Positions 42,445-51,353 of a stretch of 64,000 bases of DNA are shown one piece after another. Positions within the stretch are counted from its first letter, which is position 1. Each line of letters opens with the position of its first letter. A program made the translations under genes and the position numbers. Source of the DNA: Streptomyces sp. DvalAA-43 (lineage in GTDB: Bacteria; Actinomycetota; Actinomycetes; Streptomycetales; Streptomycetaceae); NCBI RefSeq assembly GCF_900091725.1, contig NZ_FMBW01000064.1:62001-126000 (forward strand). Direction: 5' to 3'. Below the pieces are notes generated by a model. The model did no database searches, was not told the DNA's origin, and was given only the letters and a program-made list of their open reading frames with translations.

Positions 42445-45400
42445 ATGGCAATGAAGTCACGAAGATCGAGTCAGGCCGCTCTCGCCGCCGTTGTTCTCGC
42501 CGGTCTGCTGGCGGCGGCACCGGGCGCCGCCGACGCGTCCGCGCCCGGCCCGTCGCAACGCGTCCTCGTCGAACTGTCCGGGAACCCCGCGGTCACCGCC
42601 GCACCCGGCGGATCGCTGCTGTCCGCCGAGGCCGTCCGCGGCGTCGGTGCCGCCCGCCGGGCGCTCGACGCGCGGCAGGAGACGTTCCTCGGTTCGGCGA
42701 GGAGCGCCGGACTGCACCCCTCCGCGACCCGCGGACTGGGCCTGCTCATCGACGCCGTGGCGATGACGGTGCCCGCGTCCGAGGTGGGGCGGCTGTCCTC
42801 GCTGCCGGGCGTCACCGCCGTCCGCCCCGACACCCGGGTGCTCACGAAGACGGACGCGAGTGTGCCACTGATCGGCGCGCCCGCCGTCCGGCAGCGCAAG
42901 GACCCCGCCGGACACCGCGTCACCGGCAGGGGGACCACCGTCGCGATCCTGGACAGCGGGGTGGACTACACCCACCCCGACCTCGGCGGCGGACTCGGCA
43001 AGGGCCACAAGGTCGTCGGCGGGCACGACTTCGTCAACGGCGACGAGGACCCGATGGACGACAACGGCCACGGCACCCATGTCGCGGGCATCGTCGCGGG
43101 GAAGGCCGCCGCGAAGGGCGGCATCACCGGCGTGGCGCCCGGCGCGAAGCTGCTGGCGTACAAGGTCATGGACGCCGACGGCGCCGGCTACACCTCGGAC
43201 ATCATCGCCGGGATCGAGGCGGCCTCCGATCCGGCCAACCCGCACCGCGCCGATGTCATCAACATGAGCCTCGGCGGCCCCGGCGACGGCACCGACCCTC
43301 TGGGCCGCGCCGCGACCGCGGCCGTACGGGCCGGTGTGGTCGTGGTGGCCGCGGCCGGCAACGACGGACCGGGCGCGGGTACGGTCAGCACTCCCGGCAC
43401 GGCCGACGGAGTGATCTCGGTCGGCGCGTCGACCAGCAATCTGCGGCTGCCGAGCGCCTATCTGGCGGGCGAGAAGCCCGAGTTGATCCAGAGCTACCGA
43501 GGCATCCTGTCCGCGAACCCGCCGGAGCGCCCCGTCACCGCGCCGCTCGTCGATGTCGGCGAGGGCACCGCCGAGGACTGGAAGCGGGCCGGTGACGTAC
43601 GCGGAAAGATCGTACGGGCCAGCATGCTCGTCGCCTCCGACGTCCGGTATCTGACGGCGAGCGCCGTGGAGTGGGCGCAGGAGGCGGAGAAGCGGGGGGC
43701 GATCGCGGTGCTCGCCGGTCTGCCCTCCAGCGACGGCCCGGTGTTCGTCGCCGGAGCGGGAGAGGTCCGGCCGCCGGCGGTGAACCCCGAGCCGGGGGTG
43801 GCCCAGGTGCCGTCCTCGCCCGCCCGGATCGACGCCTCCGGCGACTCGCTGCGCATGGACCGGCTGGTGGTCATGGGCATCGACTCGACCCAGTACACGG
43901 AGCTGAGCTCCCGGCTCGCCGCCGGGAAGGTGTCGGTGACACTGCGCTCCACCGACACCACCGACGAGATCGCCTCGTTCTCCTCGCGCGGTCCCGCACC
44001 GGACTTCGGTCTGAAGCCCGATCTGGTCGCGCCGGGCGTGGAGATCCGCTCCACCGTGCCCAAGTCCCTGTACGGGCCGGGTCAGTACCGCATGTCGGGT
44101 ACGTCGATGGCGGCCCCGCACGTCGCCGGCGCCGCGGCCCTGCTGCGCCAGCTGCACCCCGGGCGGACGCCCGCCGAGATCAAGGCCGAGCTGGTCGGCA
44201 CCGCGAAGCCGCTGAACTCCACCGGCCCCACGGCGCGGGGCTCGGGTCGGCTCGATGTGGCCGCGGCCGCCTCGGCCACCCTCAGCGCCTCACCGGCGTC
44301 GGTGTCGTTCGGGCTGGCCGATCTGTCCCGGAGCCAGGTCTCCGGCACCGCGAAGGTTACCCTGCGCAACCCCGGCAAGCGTCCGGTCAGGGCCTCGCTG
44401 CGGACCGACGGTCCGGCCAAGGTCTGGCCGAGGATCGTCACCGTACCGGCCGGGCGGACCGCCACCGTCACGGTCTCGCTGCGGGCCACCCGGCCGGCCG
44501 CCGACACCGAGATCAGCGGCCGTCTCACCGCGACTCCCGACCGGGGACCCACGATCGGGGTCCCCTACCTGCTGGCCGTGCGGCACCTCGCCGTCCAGGC
44601 CGCCCCCGACCCGAGCGACGGTCACTCGACCGTGCACATCGCCCCGCCCACCCGGCTGGCCGCGCCGCCGGTCGTCACCGTCACCCCGCCGCGCGGCAGG
44701 GCCGTCGAACTCACGTCCACCCTCGATCCCGCCACCGGCTACTACCGGGCCGAGGTGACCGGCGATACGGCCGGCGCCTACCGGGTCTCGGTGCGCGGCA
44801 CCGCCGGCACCGGACAGCGGCTCACCGGCTCCAGCGCCTTCGAGGTCACCCCGGTCGACAGCCGCGAGGACCGCTGGAAGCCGGTCGGCCCCAACAGCGA
44901 GGCCGGTGCCGTCGCCCTCTCGCCGGGGCGGCCGAAGCAGGCCGTCCTCACCCAGTTCCAGAAGGCGGCTCCCTGGCTGACCACCGACAGCGGCGCCTCC
45001 TGGCGCCAGTTGGGCCGGCTCCCGGTCGCGGACGGCACGGGACCGCTCGTGGTGGACGCGGAGAATCCCGACCGCTGGTGGTACGCGGTGAACAGCGTCC
45101 ACGACGGCAGCCGCCGGGGAGCCCTGCTGCGCACCGATGACAACGGGCGCACCTGGCGCACGCTGGACTTCCCGAACACCCGCGTCGCGGCGCTCGCCGC
45201 CGATGAGCGGACCCGCACCCTGGTCGCGGTCACCTCGGACGCGCTGCTGGTCAGCACGGACGCGGGCGACCACTGGACGACGTATCCGACCGGTGTCACC
45301 GGTGCCGTCACCGCCGCCGCCGTCACGGGTGACACCCTCTACCTGACGACGTACGACGGTGTCTGGGCCCGCTCCGCCATCGGTTCGGGCAACCCCGGCG

Positions 45401-46671
45401 ACGCGCGCCCGCTCTTCGAACCGTCCGGTGGAGGCGTCGGCGGGCTGGCCGTCGACGCCTCGGTCGTGGCGGTGTACGTCCCGGGCCGGGGAGTGGTCGG
45501 TTCCCATGACGGCGGGGACACCTGGACCACCCTGCTGCCCCTGACCGAGGGCGGCCTCCGCCTGACCGCCTCCGGCGGCGACCTGTATCTGAGCACGGTG
45601 ACCGGCGTCGGCCGGCTCAGCCGCGACCACGGACGGACGTGGACCGAGGTCGCCGCGCCGTCGCGCGCGGCGCTGCCGGTGGACTACGACCGCTGGGCCG
45701 ACGGTTCCGTCACCGTCTCCAGCGAGCAGGACGGTCTCTACCGGGGTGCCGCGGACGGCACCGGGTACCGGAGGATCGGCGTCCAGGGACTGACCGTCAA
45801 CGATCTCGCGGTCAGTGACGGGCGGCTGCTCGCCGCCACCGACAGCGCGGTCTACCGCACCGCCCTGCCCGTCACGAACCCCGAGTGGGGCAAGTCGGGC
45901 GGCGAGGGCGGGCGGGGCGTCGGCGTCCCGCAACTCGCCGTGTCGGCCAAGGATCCGAAGGTGGTCTGGAAGGTGCGCCGCACCGCGTTCGGCGCGTTCA
46001 CCGTCGAGCGCAGCCGCGACGGCGGTGCCACCTGGCAGAAGAGGGGCACGTCGGCGGAGGTACCGACGGCGCTGCTGGTCCACCCCGCCGACCCGAACCG
46101 GGTGATGGTCGGTTTCCGGAGCCTGCTCGGCGAGGGTCTGTTCGCCACCAGTGACGGCGGCGCGACGTGGAAGAACCTCTACCACGACCGCTCCTTCGGC
46201 ACCCTCGTGGGCGACCCCGCCGATCCGCTGCGCCTGTGGCTCGGCAACACCTCCGGGCTCTACCGGTCGGACGACGGCGGGGTGACCGTCACCAAGGTCG
46301 CCGACGGCCCGGTGACCGCGATCGCCCTCGACGGACGGCGTCTGGTCATCGGCGGCGACAGCGTCCGCGTCAGCACCGACGGCGGCCGGACCTTCCGCGC
46401 CGCGGACACCGGCACCCTCGCGATCCATGTCTCCGACCTGCTCCGGGTGAAGGACACCTGGTACGCGGCCACCACCGGCTCCGGGGCCAGCGGCCTCCTC
46501 CAGGGCGGCCGCGGCGTACTGCGCAGCACCGACGGCGGCCGGAGCTGGCAGAACATCTCCTCCGGCCTGCAGAACACCGACACCACCGCATTGGCCGCGA
46601 GCCCCGACGGCCGCTCGCTCTACGTCGGCACCGTCGACGGCGGCGTGCACCGTCTCGACCTGCGTCACTGA
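42445..46671 (+). CDS. Very large secreted subtilase (S8) with C-terminal sortilin/BNR-type beta-propeller
   Basis: 1408 residues. A Sec signal (MAMKSRRSSQAALAAVVLAG, cleavage near ADA-SA) and an inhibitor-like propeptide (40-130) come first. The S8 catalytic domain follows with D170 (AILDSG), H209 (NGHGTHVAG) and S554 (GTSMAAPHV). A PA-like insert sits between His and Ser. From about 600 to 800 come Ig-like segments, then to the end a propeller with repeated S-x-D-G-G-x-T-W motifs (TDSGASWR, DDNGRTWR, HDGGDTW, RDGGATWQ, SDGGATWK, TDGGRSWQ). Such repeats bind sugars or proteins in sortilin and sialidase families. ATG 42445 has AGGA nine nt upstream. It probably degrades a specific extracellular target held by the propeller. 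Confidence 0.88.
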   Translation: MAMKSRRSSQAALAAVVLAGLLAAAPGAADASAPGPSQRVLVELSGNPAVTAAPGGSLLSAEAVRGVGAARRALDARQETFLGSARSAGLHPSATRGLGLLIDAVAMTVPASEVGRLSSLPGVTAVRPDTRVLTKTDASVPLIGAPAVRQRKDPAGHRVTGRGTTVAILDSGVDYTHPDLGGGLGKGHKVVGGHDFVNGDEDPMDDNGHGTHVAGIVAGKAAAKGGITGVAPGAKLLAYKVMDADGAGYTSDIIAGIEAASDPANPHRADVINMSLGGPGDGTDPLGRAATAAVRAGVVVVAAAGNDGPGAGTVSTPGTADGVISVGASTSNLRLPSAYLAGEKPELIQSYRGILSANPPERPVTAPLVDVGEGTAEDWKRAGDVRGKIVRASMLVASDVRYLTASAVEWAQEAEKRGAIAVLAGLPSSDGPVFVAGAGEVRPPAVNPEPGVAQVPSSPARIDASGDSLRMDRLVVMGIDSTQYTELSSRLAAGKVSVTLRSTDTTDEIASFSSRGPAPDFGLKPDLVAPGVEIRSTVPKSLYGPGQYRMSGTSMAAPHVAGAAALLRQLHPGRTPAEIKAELVGTAKPLNSTGPTARGSGRLDVAAAASATLSASPASVSFGLADLSRSQVSGTAKVTLRNPGKRPVRASLRTDGPAKVWPRIVTVPAGRTATVTVSLRATRPAADTEISGRLTATPDRGPTIGVPYLLAVRHLAVQAAPDPSDGHSTVHIAPPTRLAAPPVVTVTPPRGRAVELTSTLDPATGYYRAEVTGDTAGAYRVSVRGTAGTGQRLTGSSAFEVTPVDSREDRWKPVGPNSEAGAVALSPGRPKQAVLTQFQKAAPWLTTDSGASWRQLGRLPVADGTGPLVVDAENPDRWWYAVNSVHDGSRRGALLRTDDNGRTWRTLDFPNTRVAALAADERTRTLVAVTSDALLVSTDAGDHWTTYPTGVTGAVTAAAVTGDTLYLTTYDGVWARSAIGSGNPGDARPLFEPSGGGVGGLAVDASVVAVYVPGRGVVGSHDGGDTWTTLLPLTEGGLRLTASGGDLYLSTVTGVGRLSRDHGRTWTEVAAPSRAALPVDYDRWADGSVTVSSEQDGLYRGAADGTGYRRIGVQGLTVNDLAVSDGRLLAATDSAVYRTALPVTNPEWGKSGGEGGRGVGVPQLAVSAKDPKVVWKVRRTAFGAFTVERSRDGGATWQKRGTSAEVPTALLVHPADPNRVMVGFRSLLGEGLFATSDGGATWKNLYHDRSFGTLVGDPADPLRLWLGNTSGLYRSDDGGVTVTKVADGPVTAIALDGRRLVIGGDSVRVSTDGGRTFRAADTGTLAIHVSDLLRVKDTWYAATTGSGASGLLQGGRGVLRSTDGGRSWQNISSGLQNTDTTALAASPDGRSLYVGTVDGGVHRLDLRH

Positions 46672-46680
46672 TCACCACAC

Positions 46681-46725
46681 CCCGTGGGGCGCCCGGACGG
46701 AGGTTCCGTCCGGGCGCCCCACGGG
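46681..46725 (+). terminator. Very strong terminator after the subtilase
   Basis: A perfect 21-bp inverted repeat (46681-46701 with 46705-46725) around a 3-nt loop, starting nine nt after the stop codon. Confidence 0.9.
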
Positions 46726-46798
46726 CGTTCCGGCGCCGTCCCGGCTACCGGTCCGGGCGGCGGAGGAGCATCGTGGAAGACAGACCTCAGGAGGCAGC

Positions 46799-47551
46799 AT
46801 GTCCGGTTTCCCCCTGCGGGACAGAGCGGCCGTGGCCGCCGCCCTGGTCTGCCCGCCCGCCGTGGCCGGGCTCCTGGTGCCCTTCCGTACGGACCTCACG
46901 AGCACGAACACGGCGCTGATCCTCGTCGTGGTCGTCGTGGCGGTCGCCGCGATCGGAAACCGGGTGGCCGGTGCGCTCGCCGCGCTCTCGGCCGCCGTCT
47001 GGTTCGACTTCTTCCTCACCGCGCCGTACGAGCGTTTCACCATCGGCAACCGCGACGACATCCAGACGGCCGTGCTGCTCCTGGTCGTCGGTCTGGTCGT
47101 CTCGCAGCTCGCGGCGCGGGCCCGACGGCTCCGGGTGGTCGCCATCACCGACGCGGGCCATCTGGCCACCATCCACGACACCGCGCAGCTGGCGCAGTCG
47201 ACGACCTCCCCCGACGCGGTGGTCGACCACGTCCGGGGCGAACTGACCCGGCTGCTCGGGCTGAAGGGCTGCCGGTTCGAGTACGGGACGCTGCTGGGGC
47301 ACCCGCCGCGGCTGGAGCAGGACGGCGACGTGGTCGTCGGGCGGCGGACCTGGGACGTGGAGCGCAGGGGCTGGCCGCAGGAGGAGATCGAGCTGCGTGC
47401 GACCGGCAACGGCCACTACTACGGCAGATTCATGCTCGCGCCGACGCCCGGCGCGGAGCCCGCCCCGTTGCAGGCGCGCCTGGTGGCGGTGACCCTGGCC
47501 GACCAGGCCGGGGCGGCCATGGCGACGACCGGCCCGAAGGAGCACGGCTGA
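46799..47551 (+). CDS. DUF4118 membrane sensor-like protein
   Basis: 250 residues. Three or four membrane helices occupy the first 110 residues (AAVAAALVCPPAVAGLLVPF; TALILVVVVVAVAAIGN; AALSAAVWFDFFLTAPY; TAVLLLVVGLVVSQLAAR). WFDFFLTAPYERFTI matches the KdpD-type DUF4118 module. After a short helix (ITDAGHLATIHDTAQLAQS) comes a GAF-like soluble domain. No histidine-kinase catalytic core is present, so it senses or scaffolds rather than signals by phosphorylation. ATG 46799 has AGGAGG four nt upstream. It stands alone between a strong terminator and the convergent decarboxylase gene. Confidence 0.83.
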   Translation: MSGFPLRDRAAVAAALVCPPAVAGLLVPFRTDLTSTNTALILVVVVVAVAAIGNRVAGALAALSAAVWFDFFLTAPYERFTIGNRDDIQTAVLLLVVGLVVSQLAARARRLRVVAITDAGHLATIHDTAQLAQSTTSPDAVVDHVRGELTRLLGLKGCRFEYGTLLGHPPRLEQDGDVVVGRRTWDVERRGWPQEEIELRATGNGHYYGRFMLAPTPGAEPAPLQARLVAVTLADQAGAAMATTGPKEHG

Positions 47552-47598
47552 CGGGACGCGGCGCCGGGACGGGCGTCACGGGCGTGGGCGCGTGCGGC

Positions 47599-48966
47599 TC
47601 AGGGACCGATGTCGCGGCCGTTGATGTCGGCGAGGGATTCACGGCGGACCAGCAGCCGCGCCCGGCCGTCGGCGACGGCGACCACCGGCGGACGGCCGAC
47701 CGCGTTGTAGCTGGACGCCATGGAGAGGTGGTAGGCGCCCGCGACCGGGACGGCCACCAGGTCGCCGGGGCGGATGTCGCCGGGCATGGCCACATCGGCG
47801 GCGAGCACGTCGCCCGCCTCGCAGTGCCGGCCGACGACGGTCGCCGTGCAGGGCTCGGCCGTCGAGCGGCGGCCGACGAGCCGGGGTGCGTACCGTACGC
47901 CGTAGAGCGCCGGTCGCGGATTGTCACTCATCCCGCCGTCCACGGCCACGAAGATCCGCTCGCCGGTCCTCTTCACCGCGAGCACCCGGTAGAGCGCCAC
48001 ACCCGCGGGCCCGACCAGGGCACGGCCGGGCTCGACGGTGAGCCGGGGTACGGGGAGCCCGGCCGCGGCGCAGCTCGCGGCCAGTTCCCGGCGGACGCGG
48101 GCGCCGAGGGACGGTATGTCGAGCGCGGTCTCCCCCGGCCGGTAGGCGACCGCGTGCCCGCCGCCGAGGTCCAGCTCCGGCAGGACGATCCCGTGCTGGT
48201 GACGGATCTGGGCGAGCAGTCCGACGACCCGTCGCAGCGCGGTCAGATAGGGCTTGGCCGTGCTGATCTGCGAACCGATGTGGCAGTGCAGCCCGACGAG
48301 TTCCAGCCGTGGCTGGTCGAGGATCCGGGCGACGGCGTACTGAGCGCTTCCGTCGGTGATCGACAGCCCGAACTTCTGGCCGTCCGTGCCGGTGCGGATC
48401 GCGGCATGGCCGCCCGCGTTCACGCCCGGGACGACGCGCACCAGTACCTTCTGGCGGGCGCCGTGGGGGACGAGCGCGGAGAGCCGGGCGATCTCCCACG
48501 CGCTGTCGATCACGATCCGCCCCACGCCCAGACGCAGTGCGGCCTCCAGGTCGTCGGGGCTCTTGGCGTTGCCGTGCAGCACGATGCGTTCGGGCGGGAA
48601 GCCGGTGGTAACGGCGAATTCGAGCTCGCCCGCGGAGCAGACGTCCAGGCCGAGGCCCTCCTCCCGCACCCAGCGCAGGAGGGCGCGGCAGAGGAATGCC
48701 TTCGCCGCGTAGACGACTTCGGTGTCCGGGAAGGACCTGAGGTAGGTGCGGCAGCGCTCCCGGACCTCTGCCTCGTCGAGGAGATAGACCGGGGTCCCGA
48801 ACCGCTCGGCGGCCTCGACCAGGGAGACGCCGCCGACCGCGACATCGCCGCGGGAGGCGAGCCGCGCCGAAGCGGGCCAGACGGACAGGCTCGCGGCGGT
48901 CCCCGGAGGCACGGGTGCGGTGTCGGGCACGGTCGGTGCCGGGGTCGCGGGCAGTGGCGTGGTCAT
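47599..48966 (-). CDS. lysA: Diaminopimelate decarboxylase-type PLP enzyme
   Basis: 455 residues. Fold-type III decarboxylase motifs are VVYAAKAF with the PLP lysine K89, DVCSAGELEFA, ILVNGN-like VLHGNAKS, LVGLHCHIGSQI, ELDLGGGHAV, EPGRALVGPAGV, and the C-terminal GAYHLSMASSYN. It decarboxylates meso-diaminopimelate to lysine, or a related diamino acid. The first 40 residues are Pro/Ala-rich and poorly conserved. Housekeeping lysA in Streptomyces usually lies near the threonine genes, so this may be a second copy with a special role, which is inference. Next genes are a SAV_915 protein (same strand, 17 nt away) and a divergent enzyme-exporter pair. Confidence 0.88.
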   Translation of the reverse strand: MTTPLPATPAPTVPDTAPVPPGTAASLSVWPASARLASRGDVAVGGVSLVEAAERFGTPVYLLDEAEVRERCRTYLRSFPDTEVVYAAKAFLCRALLRWVREEGLGLDVCSAGELEFAVTTGFPPERIVLHGNAKSPDDLEAALRLGVGRIVIDSAWEIARLSALVPHGARQKVLVRVVPGVNAGGHAAIRTGTDGQKFGLSITDGSAQYAVARILDQPRLELVGLHCHIGSQISTAKPYLTALRRVVGLLAQIRHQHGIVLPELDLGGGHAVAYRPGETALDIPSLGARVRRELAASCAAAGLPVPRLTVEPGRALVGPAGVALYRVLAVKRTGERIFVAVDGGMSDNPRPALYGVRYAPRLVGRRSTAEPCTATVVGRHCEAGDVLAADVAMPGDIRPGDLVAVPVAGAYHLSMASSYNAVGRPPVVAVADGRARLLVRRESLADINGRDIGP

Positions 48967-48983
48967 GGTGTTCCCTCGGCCGA

Positions 48984-49433
48984 TCAGGAGGTTGACGCGG
49001 GAGACAACGACGGCGTTGCGGCCGCGCGGACCGCATCGGCCGCCCGTGGCCTGCGGACCGGCCGGCGTGCGCGCTGCGGCGCGGGGGCCGGGCGGTGGGT
49101 GCGCTGCCCACGGGAGGCGGTGCCGGGGCCCGGGACGGCGAGCAGCGGGTCGACGACGAGGTCGACGACCCCCAGGGGCGCGACGAGAGCGCGTACCGCC
49201 GGCTCGGCGAGCCGGACCCAGGCCTGCCGCTGTCCGAGGGTGCGGATCAGCTGCCGCTCATCGGTGAAGGCGACGGCGGTACGCACACCGAGCGGCGTAC
49301 GGAAGAGGCGGGCGCAGCAGCCCGCCGGCCCCGGCCGGACCGGAACGAACAGGGCCCCGGCCCGGTCCGGTTGAAGGGGGTCGGGGTCTTCTTGAAGGGG
49401 GTCGGGGTCCTCGGTACGCGGGTTGTCGTTCAT
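48984..49433 (-). CDS. SAV_915 family protein
   Basis: 149 residues. The core LFVPVRPGPAGCCARLFRTPLGVRTAVAFTDERQL, followed by WVRLAEPAVRALVAPLGVVDLVVDP, matches the SAV_915 family, small soluble Streptomyces proteins of unknown function. The N terminus carries the heptad EDPDPLQ twice in tandem, and the C-terminal 40 residues are Arg/Ala/Pro-rich and probably disordered. ATG 49433 has GAGGAG four nt upstream. It is 17 nt before lysA on the same strand, so the two are likely co-transcribed. Confidence 0.82.
   Translation of the reverse strand: MNDNPRTEDPDPLQEDPDPLQPDRAGALFVPVRPGPAGCCARLFRTPLGVRTAVAFTDERQLIRTLGQRQAWVRLAEPAVRALVAPLGVVDLVVDPLLAVPGPGTASRGQRTHRPAPAPQRARRPVRRPRAADAVRAAATPSLSPASTS
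49371..49409. repeat. 21-bp-period tandem repeat inside the SAV_915 gene
   Basis: TTGAAGGGGGTCGGGGTC occurs at 49371-49388 and 49392-49409. The unit encodes the repeated EDPDPLQ heptad. The period is a multiple of three, so copy changes would keep the frame. Confidence 0.75.
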
Positions 49434-49680
49434 GGCACTCCTCGTGGGGACGGGGCGGGACGGGTGGCACATCGCCACGGACCGCCGGGCGTCCATGGCA
49501 TGGCACGACGCTATGCCGCCCCGCCGGGCCGGACGTCCCCGTTAGCGGCCTCTTGATCCCGCGGGTACGCCCCTTGACGCACGATTGACGGCGGCGCCGC
49601 CGCCCGGGGCCGCCATGACCGCGTGCGGCGAGCCGACCCGCCGGTGTGACTTTGGGTGTTCGGTTGGGTACTTTGAGTCA

Positions 49681-50106
49681 ATGATCGGTGCGGCGTCGTT
49701 CCCCCCGGCACATCGCCGCAGGTGGGACAGTGGCGTGCTCCTCGTACTGCTCTGGGCGGCCTTCCATCTCCTGGGCTGCGCGCACAGCCATGGCCCGGCG
49801 TTCGGCACCCATCACGATCCGATGACCGCGTTGTCGGCGGCCTCGGCTCCTGCGGCGGTTCCCTCCGTTCCGGCCACGACCTCGTCTCCCGATCCGGCGC
49901 CGTGCTGTCCCGAGTCGGATCACGCGGCGGACTGGATCCGTGTCGACGCCCCGCCCCCGCCCGCCCCGGGCGGGGCGCTCCCGGCGGAGGTCCGGCCCCC
50001 GGCACCCGCCTCCGTCCCGCCGGGAGGCGGGTCTGCTCGGGCACCCGGTCGCGGTCTCCTCGGCGGGCGGTGCATCCTCACGGCGTTGTGCGTGGCGCGG
50101 ACCTGA
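49681..50106 (+). CDS. Small membrane-anchored protein with His/Cys clusters, 141 aa
   Basis: I do not recognise a named family. From the ATG at 49681 an early hydrophobic helix (SGVLLVLLWAAFHLLGC) is followed by a His-rich stretch (AHSHGPAFGTHHD), an Ala/Pro/Ser linker, then CCPESDHAADW, and a Pro/Gly-rich tail. The layout of one helix with clustered His and a Cys pair is like small actinobacterial proteins thought to bind metals, but that is only a resemblance. The preceding 120 nt are less G+C-rich and may hold its promoter. It lies 143 nt upstream of the cysteine-synthase-like gene on the same strand. Confidence 0.6.
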   Translation: MIGAASFPPAHRRRWDSGVLLVLLWAAFHLLGCAHSHGPAFGTHHDPMTALSAASAPAAVPSVPATTSSPDPAPCCPESDHAADWIRVDAPPPPAPGGALPAEVRPPAPASVPPGGGSARAPGRGLLGGRCILTALCVART

Positions 50107-50249
50107 CCGTGCCCGCACGGCCGCCCGTCCCCTGCACGCCGTCCCGGCCCGCGCCGGGCCGGATCCGGGCCGCCGTGTGTCCGCCCCCCTGATCCCCCCG
50201 ATGCCCCGACGGCCGATGCCGGCCCGGGGCGAGGAGCCGTGACACCCTC

Positions 50250-51353
50250 ATGAACATCCCCTCGTACGCCCCTGCCCCGGTGTCCGCCCGTGGGCCTTCC
50301 GAGCTGGTGGGCCACACGCCGGTCCTGTGGATCGGTGAGCCCTTCGCCGATGCGGGCCGAGGCTTCTGGGCCAAGCTCGAAGGCGCCAACCCCGGCGGCA
50401 TCAAGGACCGCCCCGGCCTGCACATGGTGGCCCGCGCCCGGGAGCGCGGCGACCTGGCCCACGGCGCCCCCGTCGTCGAATCCTCCAGCGGCACCCTGGG
50501 ACTGGGCCTGGCCCTGGCCGGGATCACCTTCGGGCACCCGGTCACCGTGGTCACTGACCCCGGGCTCGAACCGGGCATCCGCCGGGCCCTGATCGCCTAC
50601 GGCTCCCGCATCGAGACCGTGGCCGCCCCGCACCCGTCCGGTGGCTGGCAGCAGGCCCGGCGGGAGCGGGTGGCCGAGCTGCTCGCCGCGACGCCCGGGG
50701 CGTGGTGCCCCGACCAGTACAACAACCCCGACAATGTGGCGGCCTACGCCCCGCTGGCCGCCGAACTCGTCGCGCAGCTGGGCCGCGTCGACGTCCTGGT
50801 CGCCTCCGTCGGGACGGGTGGCCACTCTGCGGGGATCTCCGCCGCACTGCGCCGGACCTTCCCCGACCTGGTCCTGATCGGTGTGGACTCGACCGGTTCG
50901 ACGATCTTCGGGCAGCCGGCCGCACCGCGCCTGATGCGCGGGCTGGGCTCCAGCATCCACCCGGGCAATGTCGCCTATCCGGCGTTCACCGAGGTCCACT
51001 GGGTGGCCCCTGCCGAAGCGGTCCGCTCCTGCCGGTCGCTGGCCCGCCACCACTACGCCTCGGGGGGCTGGAGCGTCGGCGCGGTCGCGATGGTCGCCGG
51101 ATGGGCCGCCCGCACCTACCCCGCCGGAACGCGGATCGCCGCGATCTTTCCCGATGGCCCCCACCGCTATCTCGACACCATCTACAACGACGGCTGGTGC
51201 CACGGCCACCGCCTCCTCGACACTCCGGTGCCGCTGCCGGACGAGCCCGACGAGATCGCCGACCCGGGCGAGCGCACCGTGGCGTCCTGGACGCGGTGCC
51301 GTACGGTCACCGGCCCGGCCGTCGTCCCCGCCGTGCTGGCGGGTGCCCGATGA
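50250..51353 (+). CDS. PLP-dependent cysteine synthase-like enzyme
   Basis: 367 residues, fold-type II. The PLP lysine is K52 in ANPGGIKDRPG. The substrate-binding ESSSGTLGLGLALAG replaces the usual T-S-G-N-T loop, and the phosphate-binding VGTGGHSAG is intact. It ends in a C-terminal tail with SWTRCRTV. Enzymes of this type in biosynthetic loci (for example SbnA) make diaminopropionate precursors instead of cysteine. The start ATG 50250 has GAGGAG-like GCGAGGAG upstream. Its stop overlaps the start of an MFS exporter gene (ATGA), so the product may be exported. No cysE is adjacent, which argues against ordinary cysteine synthesis. Confidence 0.82.
   Translation: MNIPSYAPAPVSARGPSELVGHTPVLWIGEPFADAGRGFWAKLEGANPGGIKDRPGLHMVARARERGDLAHGAPVVESSSGTLGLGLALAGITFGHPVTVVTDPGLEPGIRRALIAYGSRIETVAAPHPSGGWQQARRERVAELLAATPGAWCPDQYNNPDNVAAYAPLAAELVAQLGRVDVLVASVGTGGHSAGISAALRRTFPDLVLIGVDSTGSTIFGQPAAPRLMRGLGSSIHPGNVAYPAFTEVHWVAPAEAVRSCRSLARHHYASGGWSVGAVAMVAGWAARTYPAGTRIAAIFPDGPHRYLDTIYNDGWCHGHRLLDTPVPLPDEPDEIADPGERTVASWTRCRTVTGPAVVPAVLAGAR

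Noticed and set aside
42457..46668. Two long minus-strand frames (566 and 792 codons) opposite the subtilase
   Set aside because: Both are shadows of the subtilase reading frame. The repetitive look comes from the propeller repeats on the other strand.
49681..50106. Assignment of the small His/Cys protein to a named copper- or zinc-related family
   Set aside because: The resemblance is limited to one helix plus His and Cys clusters. I cannot name a family on this basis.
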